From contig NZ_CP127294.1 of assembly GCF_030285625.1 (NCBI RefSeq), positions 7,286,001-7,350,000 on the forward strand: a DNA stretch of 64,000 nucleotides. Direction: 5' to 3'. Shown piece by piece: positions 43,910-52,527 of this stretch. Numbering within the stretch: position 1 is the stretch's first letter; every line of letters starts with the position of its first letter. This stretch comes from Amycolatopsis sp. 2-15. GTDB lineage: Bacteria > Actinomycetota > Actinomycetes > Mycobacteriales > Pseudonocardiaceae. The position numbers were made by a program, and so were the translations under genes. The notes beneath the pieces are model-generated. The model had not been told where the DNA came from. It did no database searches and saw only the letters and a list, made by a program, of their open reading frames with translations.

Positions 43910-44424
43910 GCGGTGCAGTCGTTGCGGTTGCCCGGATTCGCGTCGCCGGTGGCGATCACCAGCCGGGTGTCGGCGTGGATCGCGATCTGCACGTTCGCCG
44001 CGTACCGATAGTTCTTCGACGGTGCCGCCAGCCGGTGATCCCGCGTGGGCACCAGGGGGCCGTCCACGATCGCGACCGAGTCGATCCGCCGCTTGCGAAC
44101 CGGGGCCATCGCCAGCAGCGGTCCGATGGCGTCGATCACCCGGTGCGCGGAATGCGACACCCCGAACAACGGTCCGATCTGGCGCATCGTCAGGTTCGTC
44201 CGCCAGTACGTCGCGACCAAAAGCACACGATCGGCCAGGTCAAGCCGCCACTGACGACCAGGCCGACCATCGGCGATCTCATCGCCACCTCGCTTCGCCA
44301 CGGCCCGCACCAGCTTGCGGAACTGACCCGGTTCCAACCCCGTGAACGGGGCAATCCACTCCGACCGCGACGCCGAGATCACCTGCACAACACCATGATC
44401 AACTACCGGGCAGGCCAAGCCCAC
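43885..44424 (-). pseudogene. IS5-family transposase, C-terminally truncated
   Basis: On the minus strand the frame includes FTGLEPGQFRKLVRAVAKRG, GRPGRQWRLDLADRVLLVAT, TYWRTNLTMRQIGPLFGVSH and RRIDSVAIVDGPLVPTRDHR (first catalytic Asp). It then gives TRLVIATGDANPGNRNDCTA (second). It ends at YRDSGI, joining FAD-oxidase sequence. The last third, with the catalytic Glu, is missing, so the element is dead. Its insertion or a later deletion truncated the FAD oxidase. Confidence 0.7.
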
Positions 44425-44508
44425 ACCGGGTTACGAGACATGCCTTAGCACAACGAGTAGTCCGACCCGAAGAGGGTCGCTTCCGCGAAGACCCCGGCCT
44501 GACCTGCC

Positions 44509-44727
44509 ATGTCCAGGCTTTTTACCCCGTCGAAGACGACGAACACCACTCTCCTCGAGCTGGGCACTGTCCTGACCTCGCAACCGTCGAACCCGACGCT
44601 CAGTTCCGAAGTGTCGGGTTGTCCTGAAGCGTCGCAGCCTTGGCTCCCCTGCCGACCTAATGTTCATATTTGTGGGAACTTGGTCAGTTTTCGCCCGGCA
44701 ACCCAGTTCACCGCTGCGGCAAGCTGA
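44509..44727 (-). repeat. Inverted, diverged copy of the glxA-like 5' region
   Basis: Bases 44509-44727 match the reverse complement of about 40012-40232, the leader and first 15 codons of the glxA-like gene, with roughly three of four bases identical by eye. On the minus strand it still reads TTNTTLLELGTVLTS-type complement with GVKSLDM-like coding sense. The rest of the gene is absent. With the M24 remnant just downstream it preserves a divergent glxA/M24 arrangement. Confidence 0.65.
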
Positions 44728-44839
44728 AACACGGGTGTTCCTGGCGTTGGTTCGGGAAGTGGGGGGTGCCCGGCCGCGCGACTGGTCAGCGTCGGGAGTC
44801 GTAGCGAGACAAGGCTTCCTGCCGCTCGCGAGTCGGACG

Positions 44840-45020
44840 GGTCAACGTGAAGGGGTTCATCCCGCAAACTGTCAGTTACCTGGCCGGTGATGTCGTCGGG
44901 TCGGCCCCCGCGTCTAGATGTTCGCTCCGCGCCCTTCTGGAAGCCAAGATCCGACCGACCTTGTGATCCAGGCCTGTGCGAACATTGGCTGACCACGGCG
45001 TTTTCAGGATGCTTCCTGAG
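44840..45020 (+). repeat. Degraded second copy of the M24 peptidase 3' region
   Basis: The segment is closely related to 42727-42995. TCAACGTGAAGGG, the GACGTTCGCTCCGCGCC-like run and CTTCTGGAAGCC recur in the same order. In frame it reads FNVKGFIPQTVSYLAGDVVG before indels break it. The 5' two thirds of the gene are absent. Confidence 0.65.
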
Positions 45021-45228
45021 TAGTCACAGTCAGTCGGTTGCCGTCGAAGCGCCTCTCGTCGCCGGAACTCTCCAAGAATTGAGTGATTCGTGTCCGAAGT
45101 TGTGTGAAGGACGGCCAGGAGTGCCTGGCATCGGACCGCATTGAAGGTCACTCTGGTAGTGAGAGCCCGGGGATGCCAAGCGTGGCAGCGCGGGGTTGCG
45201 TGTCACCGACACGCTAGAGAGGAAAAAG

Positions 45229-45957
45229 ATGACCACCTCGAAGTGGATGTCCGCGAACCGATCGCACGATGTGCGCCTGAAACTGGCGGCCGTGGTTGCC
45301 GGATTCAGTGCTGTCGCTACCATCGTCAGCGGATGTAGTTCGTCGAGTCCGTCCAATGGAGCGAGTGCGTCGACAACCATGTCGATGGATGCGATGGCAC
45401 ATAATGCCAATACGGACGCCGAAGTGAAGTTGTACACCGGTCAGCGGAACCTGTGGTCACAACACATGGAGTGGACTTACTCGACTGTCAATGCGTTCTT
45501 TCATGACCAAAACGCATTGCAGCCTACAGTGAATCGGCTTCTGCAGAATCAGCCGGACATTGGCGCGGCGTTCGCGGTCTACTACGGTGCCGACAAAGGT
45601 AAACAGCTGACGGACCTGCTGACTACTCATATTAACGATGCGGTCCCGGTTCTGAAAGCAGCTCAGGCTGGCGACAACGCCGGACTTCAGTCGGCAATGA
45701 AAGCTTGGTACGACAATGCGAAGCAAATCGCGGACTATACGTCGTCGTTAAACCCTAAAAGTTGGCCCCTTGCAGACAGTGAGACGATGTGGCGTCAGCA
45801 CATCGATCAAACGGCCGCATACGCCGTGGATCTTCTGAAGAACGACTTCACTGGCGCAATTCGTGACTACGGCAAGGCTGAAGAGCACATGGCGTCCATG
45901 GCTGACATGTACAGCAAGGGAATCGTCACACAGTTCCCGAACAGGTTCACTAGCTAG
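45229..45957 (+). CDS. Putative lipoprotein with helical-bundle domain
   Basis: ATG 45229 is preceded by AGAGAGG and gives 242 residues. A signal peptide (LKLAAVVAGFSAVATIVSG) ends in a lipobox, VSGC, so the mature N-terminal cysteine should be lipidated and the protein held outside the membrane. The mature part (LYTGQRNLWSQHMEWTYSTV, LLQNQPDIGAAFAVYYGADK, SETMWRQHIDQTAAYAVDLL) is an all-helical domain. It is shared with proteins of unknown role in bacilli and other bacteria. Codon use and GC content are clearly lower than neighbouring genes, suggesting acquisition by transfer. Confidence 0.75.
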   Translation: MTTSKWMSANRSHDVRLKLAAVVAGFSAVATIVSGCSSSSPSNGASASTTMSMDAMAHNANTDAEVKLYTGQRNLWSQHMEWTYSTVNAFFHDQNALQPTVNRLLQNQPDIGAAFAVYYGADKGKQLTDLLTTHINDAVPVLKAAQAGDNAGLQSAMKAWYDNAKQIADYTSSLNPKSWPLADSETMWRQHIDQTAAYAVDLLKNDFTGAIRDYGKAEEHMASMADMYSKGIVTQFPNRFTS

Positions 45958-45970
45958 ACTTCGAGCCCTT

Positions 45971-46012
45971 CGGTAACTCCCGGTCGGTCGATAGACGGAC
46001 CGGGAGTTACCG
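45971..46012. terminator. Long hairpin after the lipoprotein gene
   Basis: CGGTAACTCCCGGTC (45971-45985) is the exact complement of GACCGGGAGTTACCG (45998-46012), separated by 12 bases. The hairpin begins 13 bases past the lipoprotein stop and is followed by ATATTGGAGTATTT, without a continuous T run. A terminator for the lipoprotein transcript is the best reading. Confidence 0.65.
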
Positions 46013-46512
46013 ATATTGGAGTATTTCGGCTCTCATGGTGAGGCGGTGGGTAAGAGTGTGTCTTACGTGGTGATCTGATACTCGTGAGCGATGATCTTTT
46101 CTGCGACATCCCATGTCTCGACTTTTCAAACACCGATGAGGAGCGCCGCAACGGCGGCTTGATCCTCGGTTCGCCCGCTGACCGCCGAGCGGACCGGGTT
46201 GCTGGAGTGGACGCGGGAGATCAGGGGAACCGTCTGGCTGGGCTGCGCTCCCAACCGTGCAGCCTTATCCTCTGACCTGGCCTGGCGGTACGGCGCCAGA
46301 CGGATCCGTCAACTATTGCCCGAGTCGGCAAAGCAGCGTCAGGGCCCCGTGTGTGTCTCTTTACCCCAAAGACCGCGCGGTCAAGATTCGCGGCTGAGCA
46401 ACAACTTCGTCAGCGCCTCGGACTGAGAACGGTGCGAGGTGTGCGGCATCGAGCCGGAGCACTACGTCGGCCCGAGCGGCCATCCTCTCCTGGTCGGGTC
46501 GGCCCCGAGTCG
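46013..46512. other. Stretch without a supported gene
   Basis: About 500 bases. A short frame at 46199-46320 reads LLEWTREIRGTVWLGCAPNR and SSDLAWRYGARRIRQLLPE, which could be a scrap of a real gene, but no family could be assigned. The rest is low-information. A LigD-polymerase fragment begins right after. Confidence 0.35.
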
Positions 46513-47018
46513 AAGCGCCGGTCCCCGGACCGGCTCGTGTTCGATCTCGACCCAGGCGAGGGTGCCAGCGTGGTCGAATGCGCCCGGGTGGCCGAGCGGC
46601 TGCTGGAGGTCCTCACCGGCGACGGGCTGACCCCGCTGCCGAAGACCAGCGGCTCGAAGGGGCTGCAGGTGTACTGCGGCGTCCGCACTCGCCAGCCCGA
46701 GCGCACTTCGGCCTACGCGAAGGCGGTCGCCGAACAGCTCGCCGCCGAGCTGCCCGAGCTCGTGGTCGCCAAGATGGCGAAGGACTTGCGCGCGGGCCGC
46801 GTGCTGATCGACTGGTCCCAGAACCACGTTGCGAAGACCACGATCGCCCCGTCGCTGCGCGGCCGCGACACCCCGGCCGTCTCGACCCCGGTCACCTGGG
46901 ACGAGGTCCGCGCCTTCCGTGCTGCGGCCGAGCTGAGGTTCACCGACGAGGATGTGCTGCACCGCGTCGAGGACGGTGACCTGCTCGCCGGCCTGCACGA
47001 CACGCGCGTGGCGGCAGT
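46513..47018 (+). pseudogene. LigD polymerase (primase-type) domain fragment
   Basis: The frame reads PDRLVFDLDPGEGASVVECA, the two-aspartate catalytic motif of the LigD/PrimPol polymerase, then LPKTSGSKGLQVYCGV and VAKMAKDLRAGRVLIDWSQN, and HVAKTTIAPSLRGRDTPAVS. In intact enzymes the last block is A-K-T-T-x-A-P-Y-S-L-R; here the tyrosine codon is missing. The 5' part of the domain and any ligase domain are absent. At about 47018 it meets an inverted transposase fragment. The domain would have served non-homologous end joining with Ku. Confidence 0.7.
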
Positions 47019-47024
47019 GGCTGT

Positions 47025-47740
47025 TCAGCCGGGGATGTTGCGGGGGTCGCGGGCTTTGGCCAGCACGAAGGATTCTCGGGCGGTCCGCACGTCCTGCGGT
47101 GTGAAGCCGAGGGTCGGCATTCCCTCCAGCATCGCCACGGCGCGGTCGGGGGTGAGGGCCGATGGTCGAGCAGAAGCTGGCGGTGCCGCCGCCGTAGTGG
47201 CCCTCCGGGCCTGGGCGAGCGGGACGGCGGAGTGGTCGTCGCGCACCTGCTGCGAGCAGACCGCGCTCAGCAGCCGATAGGGGCCGGTGTAGCCGGCAAC
47301 GTGCTGGCAGAACAGCGTGTTCACCGACTGCAGCGTCCGCTCGACGATCCCCTTGTCCGTCGGCGTGCCCGGCCGCACCGGCTGCAGCGAGACTCGAGCC
47401 GCTCGCACGCGCGCCGGAACGTCTCCGACTCGTAGATCGTCCCGCGGTCCACGGTGATCGTGTCCGGCACGATCACCGGCTTCGCCGCCGCCTGCTCCAG
47501 GCGCGCGTCGATGTCCACAAGGGACCGGTGCGGCAGCATCGACGCGGACATCCGCAGCGCTTCGGCCCAGCCCGGGCGCATCGGCTCCGGCGCCAACATC
47601 CGGGCCAGTAGCAGCGACGCGTCCACCGCCGTCATGCTCATCGGGCCCAGCACGACCACGCAGATCATGCGCGTGGCGACGTCGGCCGCCGCGGCGATGT
47701 GAGGCCCATTTTCATCCCCGAACAGCGGAAGCCTGGCCAC
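47025..47740 (-). pseudogene. Mu/TnsB-type transposon integrase fragment
   Basis: The minus strand reads HIAAAADVATRMICVVVLGP, AVDASLLLARMLAPEPMRPG, SLVDIDARLEQAAAKPVIV and VPDTITVDRGTIYESETFRR. This is the DDE core of a TnsB/TniA-like actinobacterial transposase. After a frame change near 47400 it continues SLQPVRPGTPTDKGIVERTL and SVNTLFCQHVAGYTG. The final 50 codons (ALTPDRAVAMLEGMPTLGFT) look like a different gene joined on. No partner ATPase gene is nearby. It is a degraded remnant. Confidence 0.6.
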
Positions 47741-47833
47741 TATCCGTTATGCCTGCTACGTCAGACGTGTCGCATACCTTCCCGCTTAAGCGTTGTTTTT
47801 CGGCGCGCGCTACTGGGAGGCCTTCCTGCCATG

Positions 47834-49198
47834 TCAGCTTCGGGAAGCGGACAGCACTTCGTTGAAGGCCTCGGTCGACGACGGGTGCGTGTAGATCGCG
47901 TCACGCAGATCCGTCGCGGTCACGCCGTGCCGCATGGCCAGCGTGACGGTGTTGATCAGCTCCTGCGCGTCCACGCTCAGCAGCGCGGCGCCGAGGATCT
48001 GGTCCGTCTCCGCGTCGATCACAAACTTCATCAGCCCTCGGGTCTCGCCGAGGATCTTCGCCTTGGGCATCGAAACGATGTCCGCGACCGCCTTCTGCGA
48101 CACCTTCACCGCGTACCCCTGCTCGCGTGCATCCCGTTCGGTGAGCCCCACCCGGGCCAACGGTGGCGTCAGGAAGAGCGTGTACGGGATGTGCGCCCGG
48201 TCGGCCGTCGACCGAGTTCTACGACCCGCGAGCTGATCGGCGACGATCCTGCTGTCGTCGAGGGAGACGTAGGTGAACTGCGGCCCGCCCTTGACGTCGC
48301 CAACCGCGAAGATGTGCGGCTGGCTGGTACGCAGGCGATCGTCCACCTCGACCGCACCGCCGGCAGTCGTCGCCACGCCCGCGCGATCCAGGTGGAGGCC
48401 TTCCGTGGCCGGCTTGCGGCCTGCCGCGACCAGCACCGCGTCCACGACGATCGAGTCCTCGCCGTCGCCACGCCGGTAATCGAGTTTGGCCCCCTCGTCC
48501 GTCTCGGTCATCCGAATGACCTGGGCATCGAGGACGAACTGGACCCCGGCGTCGACGAGCACCTGTTCCGCGGCCGCCGCGACATCGTCGTCCTCGCGGC
48601 CGAGGATGCGTGGCGTCTGGTCGAGCACCGTCACCTCGCTGCCGAACTGCGCGAACATCGAGGCGAACTCGATGCCGACATGGCCGCCGCCGAGCACAGC
48701 CAGCCTCCGCGGGAGGTTCTCGCGCCCGATGAGACCGGTGCTCGTGTGCACCCGGGGACTCCCGGCCAGCCCCGGGATGCCGGGCACCACGGGCTCGGCC
48801 CCGGTGTTGATGACGATGGTGTCGCCGGTCACGGTCAGCCGGTCATCGCCGGCACTGACCTCCACGGTCTTGGGGTCGACGAAAGCGGCCTGTCCCGTGA
48901 GGACGCTGACCGAGTCGATCGAGTCGAGGGTGACGAAATTGACGCCACGCAGCTTCGTCGTCAGGTTCCGGGTCTTCTCGACGGCTTCGCCGTGACCGGC
49001 GCCGGTCTCGGCCTGGTGGATCAGCGACTTGGTCGGTACGCACCCGACATTGGGGCAGGTGCCCCCGTACATCTCCGCCGACCGCTCGATCACGGCCACC
49101 CGCTTGCCACTTCGCCCCATCGCGGCGGCCAGCGTCTTCCCGCCTCTGCCGAACCCGATCACGACAAGATCGAAGTGTGCGGTGTCCACGTTGGGCAT
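47834..49198 (-). CDS. Flavoprotein disulfide reductase (RclA/mercuric-reductase-like)
   Basis: ATG at 49198 has GGAGGAG upstream. The 454-residue protein has an FAD Rossmann motif (VVIGFGRGGKTLAAA), redox-active cysteines C48 and C53 in GGTCPNVGCVPTK, an NAD(P) motif (LAVLGGGHVGIEFAS) and a dimerisation domain ending YTHPSSTEAFNEVL. This is the class I pyridine-nucleotide disulfide oxidoreductase fold. The C-x4-C pair and overall pattern resemble RclA (hypothiocyanous acid reductase) more than lipoamide or mycothione reductases, but the substrate is not certain. A 16-bp palindrome lies 43 bases upstream. Confidence 0.85.
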   Translation of the reverse strand: MPNVDTAHFDLVVIGFGRGGKTLAAAMGRSGKRVAVIERSAEMYGGTCPNVGCVPTKSLIHQAETGAGHGEAVEKTRNLTTKLRGVNFVTLDSIDSVSVLTGQAAFVDPKTVEVSAGDDRLTVTGDTIVINTGAEPVVPGIPGLAGSPRVHTSTGLIGRENLPRRLAVLGGGHVGIEFASMFAQFGSEVTVLDQTPRILGREDDDVAAAAEQVLVDAGVQFVLDAQVIRMTETDEGAKLDYRRGDGEDSIVVDAVLVAAGRKPATEGLHLDRAGVATTAGGAVEVDDRLRTSQPHIFAVGDVKGGPQFTYVSLDDSRIVADQLAGRRTRSTADRAHIPYTLFLTPPLARVGLTERDAREQGYAVKVSQKAVADIVSMPKAKILGETRGLMKFVIDAETDQILGAALLSVDAQELINTVTLAMRHGVTATDLRDAIYTHPSSTEAFNEVLSASRS

Positions 49199-49240
49199 GA
49201 CTCTCCTCCGGGCTGTCGCGGTCCAGGTCAGGGACCGACA

Positions 49241-49256
49241 AAATGTACGTACATTT
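49241..49256. promoter_or_regulatory. 16-bp palindromic operator
   Basis: AAATGTACGTACATTT is a perfect palindrome with the TGTACGTACA core typical of TetR-family operators. It lies in the 5' region of the flavoprotein reductase, where it overlaps an AT-rich promoter-like stretch ending TTTAATATAGG. A TetR-like repressor is expected but none is encoded nearby. Confidence 0.65.
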
Positions 49257-49517
49257 AATATAGGACGAGGTCTGTGCGTTTGGCGATGAGTGTGTTGGGC
49301 GTGACAGCCCGGACCGTGGGGAACGCCGCGGTCGCCGGCGGAGCCGGCATGCGGGAGTCCGGCATCGAACCGGTCGTCGGACATGTCGTCGCCAACCCTT
49401 GTGTCAACTCGGCTCCCGTGGCCCTGATGGTGTAACCGCTCTGCTGCGTGCGGCGTGGGCTGGGTCGGTCACCGGCCGGCTGGACCGGCAGGCGGGCAGC
49501 CGGTGAGCCCGGCAGTC

Positions 49518-49991
49518 TTACGCCTGTGCCTGACGGAGCCAGGTGCTGATGCCGGCCAGAGCGCCCGGGTTGGTGGAGCCGACGTCGCGGGCCAGGTCAG
49601 CGATGGACACCGCGCGGAGCGCCTCGCGCCACGCCTGTTCGGCGCCGGCCATGGTGCGGGCGATCGCGCAGGGTGCTGTGCAGGCCTCGGGCGGGGTGGC
49701 CAGCGGGCCGCGCTGGCGGATCTCCGTGCAGACGAAGGCTGGTGACGGCCCGTCGACGGCCTCGACGACGTCGAGCACGGTGATCGACCCAGGGGAGCGA
49801 GCGAGGATGTAACCCCCCGCTTTTCCCTGGACGGAGCGGATCAGCCCGGCGCCGGAGAGGGCCTGGAGCTGTTTAGCGAGGTAACTGGGCGAGACATCAT
49901 GCAGCTGGGCGAGCCGCGCGGCGGGAGCTGGTTCGTCCACCGAGGTCAGCACGACACAGCAGTGCAGTGCCCACTCGACTCCGCCCGACAT
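49518..49991 (-). CDS. Rrf2-family transcriptional regulator
   Basis: ATG 49991 after GGAG gives 157 residues; a TTG start six codons earlier (50009) is possible. The winged helix reads VEWALHCCVVLTSVDEPAPA and LHDVSPSYLAKQLQALSGAG, then KAGGYILARSPGSITVLDVV, the Rrf2 signature. Three cysteines in the sensor loop, at about residues 88, 104 and 108, could hold an iron-sulfur cluster or react with thiols. The spacing differs from the IscR/NsrR C-x5-C-x5-C pattern. It is divergent from the NAD(P)-binding gene at 50113, with several operator-like repeats between. Confidence 0.85.
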   Translation of the reverse strand: MSGGVEWALHCCVVLTSVDEPAPAARLAQLHDVSPSYLAKQLQALSGAGLIRSVQGKAGGYILARSPGSITVLDVVEAVDGPSPAFVCTEIRQRGPLATPPEACTAPCAIARTMAGAEQAWREALRAVSIADLARDVGSTNPGALAGISTWLRQAQA

Positions 49992-50026
49992 CTTCACTCC
50001 GTCAGTCAATCACACTGCCGACTTGA

Positions 50027-50094
50027 CTCGGATACATAGTGTCCGTGTATTTTCTCGGATATAACGTGTCCGAGATTGTGGACATAGGTATCCA
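50027..50094. promoter_or_regulatory. Three operator-like repeats between Rrf2 and target gene
   Basis: CTCGGATACATAGTGTCCG (50027-50045) and CTCGGATATAACGTGTCCG (50054-50072) are near-identical direct repeats, each an imperfect GGATA-n5-TGTCC palindrome. GGACATAGGTATCC (50080-50093) is a third, related site in inverted form. They cover the intergenic region of the divergent pair and fit Rrf2 binding and control of both genes. Binding is inference from position and symmetry. Confidence 0.7.
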
Positions 50095-50112
50095 GAAGGG
50101 GAGGAACAGGTC

Positions 50113-50845
50113 GTGAAGTTCGCAGTCATCGGCGGGACCGGGCTAATTGGGTCGCACGTCGTGGAGGACTTGAGGGCGGCAGGGCACGACGCCGTGCCGC
50201 ACTCGAGGTCCACCGGGGGTCGACATCATCACCGGACAGGGTCTGGAGGAGTCGCTGGCCGGCGCTGATGTGGTCGTCAACCTGACCAATTCCCCGACCT
50301 TCGACGAGGCCTCGCTCGCGTTCTTCCAGGCCTCGATGGACAATCTCTTGGCCGCGGCCGAGAAGGCGGGCATCGGGCACTTCGTCATCCTGTCGATCGT
50401 CGGCGTCGACCAGGTTTCCGGGCTTGACTACTATCGCGCCAAGACGTTGCAGGAGGATCTCCTCAAGGCTGGTCCGGTTCCGTACTCCATCGTCCGGGCT
50501 ACTCAGTTCATGGAGTTCATCGACTCGGTCCTGTCCTGGACCGCCGACGACGACACCGTCCGCCTGCCCGAAACGCTGCTGCAGCCCGTCGCAGCGGCTG
50601 ATGTTGCCGCCACCGTCGCGGAGGTTGCAGCCGGCGCGCCCCTGAACGGAACCCTCGACCTGGGTGGCCCGGACACCTACCCGCTGGATGAGTTGGGTCG
50701 CATCACCCTTGCCGCCAAGGGCGACAGCCGCACGGTGACGGTCGACAACAACGCAGGCGTGTTCGGCGCCGTAACCGACGCCGTCCTCACCACCAAGGAC
50801 GGGGCCCGCATCGCTCCCACTCGCTACGCGGACTGGCTGAAGTAG
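50113..50845 (+). pseudogene. NmrA-like NAD(P)-binding protein, one frameshift
   Basis: GTG 50113 after AGGGGAGGAA starts VKFAVIGGTGLIGSHVVEDL, the glycine-rich Rossmann motif. At about 50215 a run of five Gs, where four would keep the frame, shifts the reading. The following frame continues DIITGQGLEESLAGADVVVN and then NLTNSPTFDEASLAFFQASM to TTKDGARIAPTRYADWLK at 50845. The restored protein has about 244 residues and is an atypical SDR without the Y-x3-K catalytic pair in view. It is divergent from the Rrf2 regulator. A 144-bp copy of its end lies at 9914-10057. Confidence 0.8.
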
Positions 50846-51076
50846 TCCAGCGGGAAGCCTCGATCACTGCGGCTGAACCTCGGAGTCAGCGGGTGCGGCT
50901 CGACCTGCGACGAGGGGCCTTGCGCACCCGGGACCTGGTCGTGCGTCTGGTCTTCGCCGTGTTCGGCCTGCTGGCGATCCATCAGGCCCTCGGTGTCGAC
51001 GTCCGCGAAGCCCGCCGCCACAGCGGCACGACCACCGAGCTGTCCTACCTTGGCCGCCCGCTGCGCAAGCTGCGCG

Positions 51077-51595
51077 ATGCATGCTGTCCTGGACGGGCTG
51101 GGCGAGCCGGAGCGGGACGCGCTGCAACGTCGCCGCGAGCGGGCCGCCGACCGATACACCCGGCTGCTGAGCGAGGGCAAACCCCAGGGCGATGGCAAGC
51201 GCCGGTGGTCGGCCGCGGCGCGGTGGACGCGCAAGGTGCACCGCGCCCGCCGGCGGGCGAACCTGCACGACCCGGCGCAGCAAGCGCGCGCGGTCCGCGT
51301 GATACAGCACGAACGGGCGGACGACGAGCTGATGAACGCCCGACTTCCGAAGCTGGTCGACCTCCCGACCACGCCGGCCGCCCCCGCCACCGCGGGCGCG
51401 GCCGACCGGGCGGCAGTCGAGCAGCCCGGCGAGCGACCTGATGCCTGGTGGAACGCAGCAGGCAGACCGTCGAATGATCCAGACCACTTCGCAAACGCCC
51501 GAGAACGTGACAGTGGCGCGGACACGGCAAGTTTTACAGATCTCTCCTGCGGAAACAGCGATCAGAAGTGGGTGTCTCGCGACGGATCGTTTTAG
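51077..51595 (+). CDS. Basic hypothetical protein, probably a fragment
   Basis: From ATG 51077 the first 130 codons have strong G/C third positions: MHAVLDGLGEPERDALQRRR, ERAADRYTRLLSEGKPQGDG, KRRWSAAARWTRKVHRARRR and VRVIQHERADDELMNARLPK. The region is helical and very basic. A likely N-terminal continuation (DVREARRHSGTTTELSYLGR) lies in another frame just upstream. The last 35 residues are low-quality. No family was recognised. Its neighbours are resolvase and LacI scraps, so mobile-element origin is likely. Confidence 0.4.
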   Translation: MHAVLDGLGEPERDALQRRRERAADRYTRLLSEGKPQGDGKRRWSAAARWTRKVHRARRRANLHDPAQQARAVRVIQHERADDELMNARLPKLVDLPTTPAAPATAGAADRAAVEQPGERPDAWWNAAGRPSNDPDHFANARERDSGADTASFTDLSCGNSDQKWVSRDGSF

Positions 51596-51743
51596 GCATC
51601 GTCTGGGCACGAGCCGAACTGAGTGGTGACACGCCGGCGGGGAAGCCGGCGCCGATGATCAGGCTCAGCTTGGGCACGGTCGGAGGGGGCGGGATGTTGG
51701 CCGCCAGGGGGTTCTCGCCGTCGCCTCCCAGCTGGACCGCAAA

Positions 51744-51935
51744 CTACATCCGCGAGAAGCCCCTCTGCTTCCCGGCGTTCTTGCCGGTGCGGATCGTCGG
51801 CTTCGTCGCGATCTCGGGCATCGGGACACCCTTGTCCTGTAGGGCGCCGGCGAAGACGAGCATTGCCTCGTCGATGACCCTGGGCCGGCGCTGTGGTTGC
51901 CTTCCGCGGCGGCTTGCTGGCCCTACACTGTTCAT
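51744..51935 (-). pseudogene. Serine-resolvase C-terminal fragment
   Basis: The minus strand reads RVIDEAMLVFAGALQDKGVP and MPEIATKPTIRTGKNAGKQ, the helix-turn-helix region of serine recombinases of the Tn3/TnpR type. The peptide MASLYRAL that normally follows (SVASLYRAL) is found next to it but on the plus strand at 51933, which indicates an inversion break inside the gene. The catalytic domain is absent. Confidence 0.5.
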
Positions 51936-52202
51936 GGCATCGCTCTACCGCGCCCTGGTCGACTCGCCCTGAACCATCGCCCGCTGGACTGTGCGCTCAG
52001 TTCCGAGCATGTGCGCTTCGACGTGGACTTGGGCCCAAAAAAAGTCGCAATGTTCGAATTCTCTAGAATGTATATATTTGCTGTAAAAACTGTGTATCTA
52101 GGGGAATTGTCAGGCATTTTGCGCAGGATCCCCGGAAAATCAGATAGCACTCTTGTCAGGGCCGGGCCAGTGGTACGCCCGCAAGATCGCGTATCTAATA
52201 CG

Positions 52203-52373
52203 CCCGCGTGACATCGCGAAGGACCACCCCGACGGTCTTCGTTCGCGAGCTGACCAAGCCTCGTGCCATGGCGTTCGCGACGTACCCGGCGAGCTGGCTG
52301 GGTTGAGGATCCTCGTCGGTGTAGCTCAAGGTGAGATCTATCTTGCTGCGTGCGAGGCTCGCGATGTGGTCTG
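52203..52373 (-). pseudogene. LacI-family repressor fragment
   Basis: On the minus strand the sequence LAGYVANAMARGLVSSRTKT followed by VGVVLRDVTRAY matches the hinge and first strand of LacI-type repressors (GYVPNAMARGL then TVGLVVPDITNPF). It is preceded by LSYTDEDPQPSQ, equivalent to the end of the DNA-binding domain. About 57 codons remain; the start, helix-turn-helix and ligand domain are missing. Confidence 0.5.
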
Positions 52374-52408
52374 CTGGTGATCACGGGTAGGCTCGCGCCA
52401 CAGTTGCG

Positions 52409-52498
52409 ATGGACCGGGTCATCGTGGCAGGAGCTTGGGTGCTGGCCGGTGGCCTCCTCGTCGTCGCGGGAGTCAGGAAACTCCTCCGCAGCCGATGA
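52409..52498 (+). CDS. Possible 29-residue single-span membrane peptide
   Basis: ATG 52409 encodes VIVAGAWVLAGGLLVVAGV then RKLLRSR, one hydrophobic helix with a basic end. There is no clear ribosome site. It resembles small single-span peptides found near transport genes, but chance cannot be excluded in a region of this composition. Confidence 0.3.
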   Translation: MDRVIVAGAWVLAGGLLVVAGVRKLLRSR

Positions 52499-52527
52499 CA
52501 GAACCAGGTCAGACCCGTCCGCCCGGG

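Noticed and set aside
46199..46426. A separate gene ahead of the LigD-polymerase fragment
   Set aside because: The frame is short, has no ribosome site and no recognised family; listed only as part of a gene-poor stretch.
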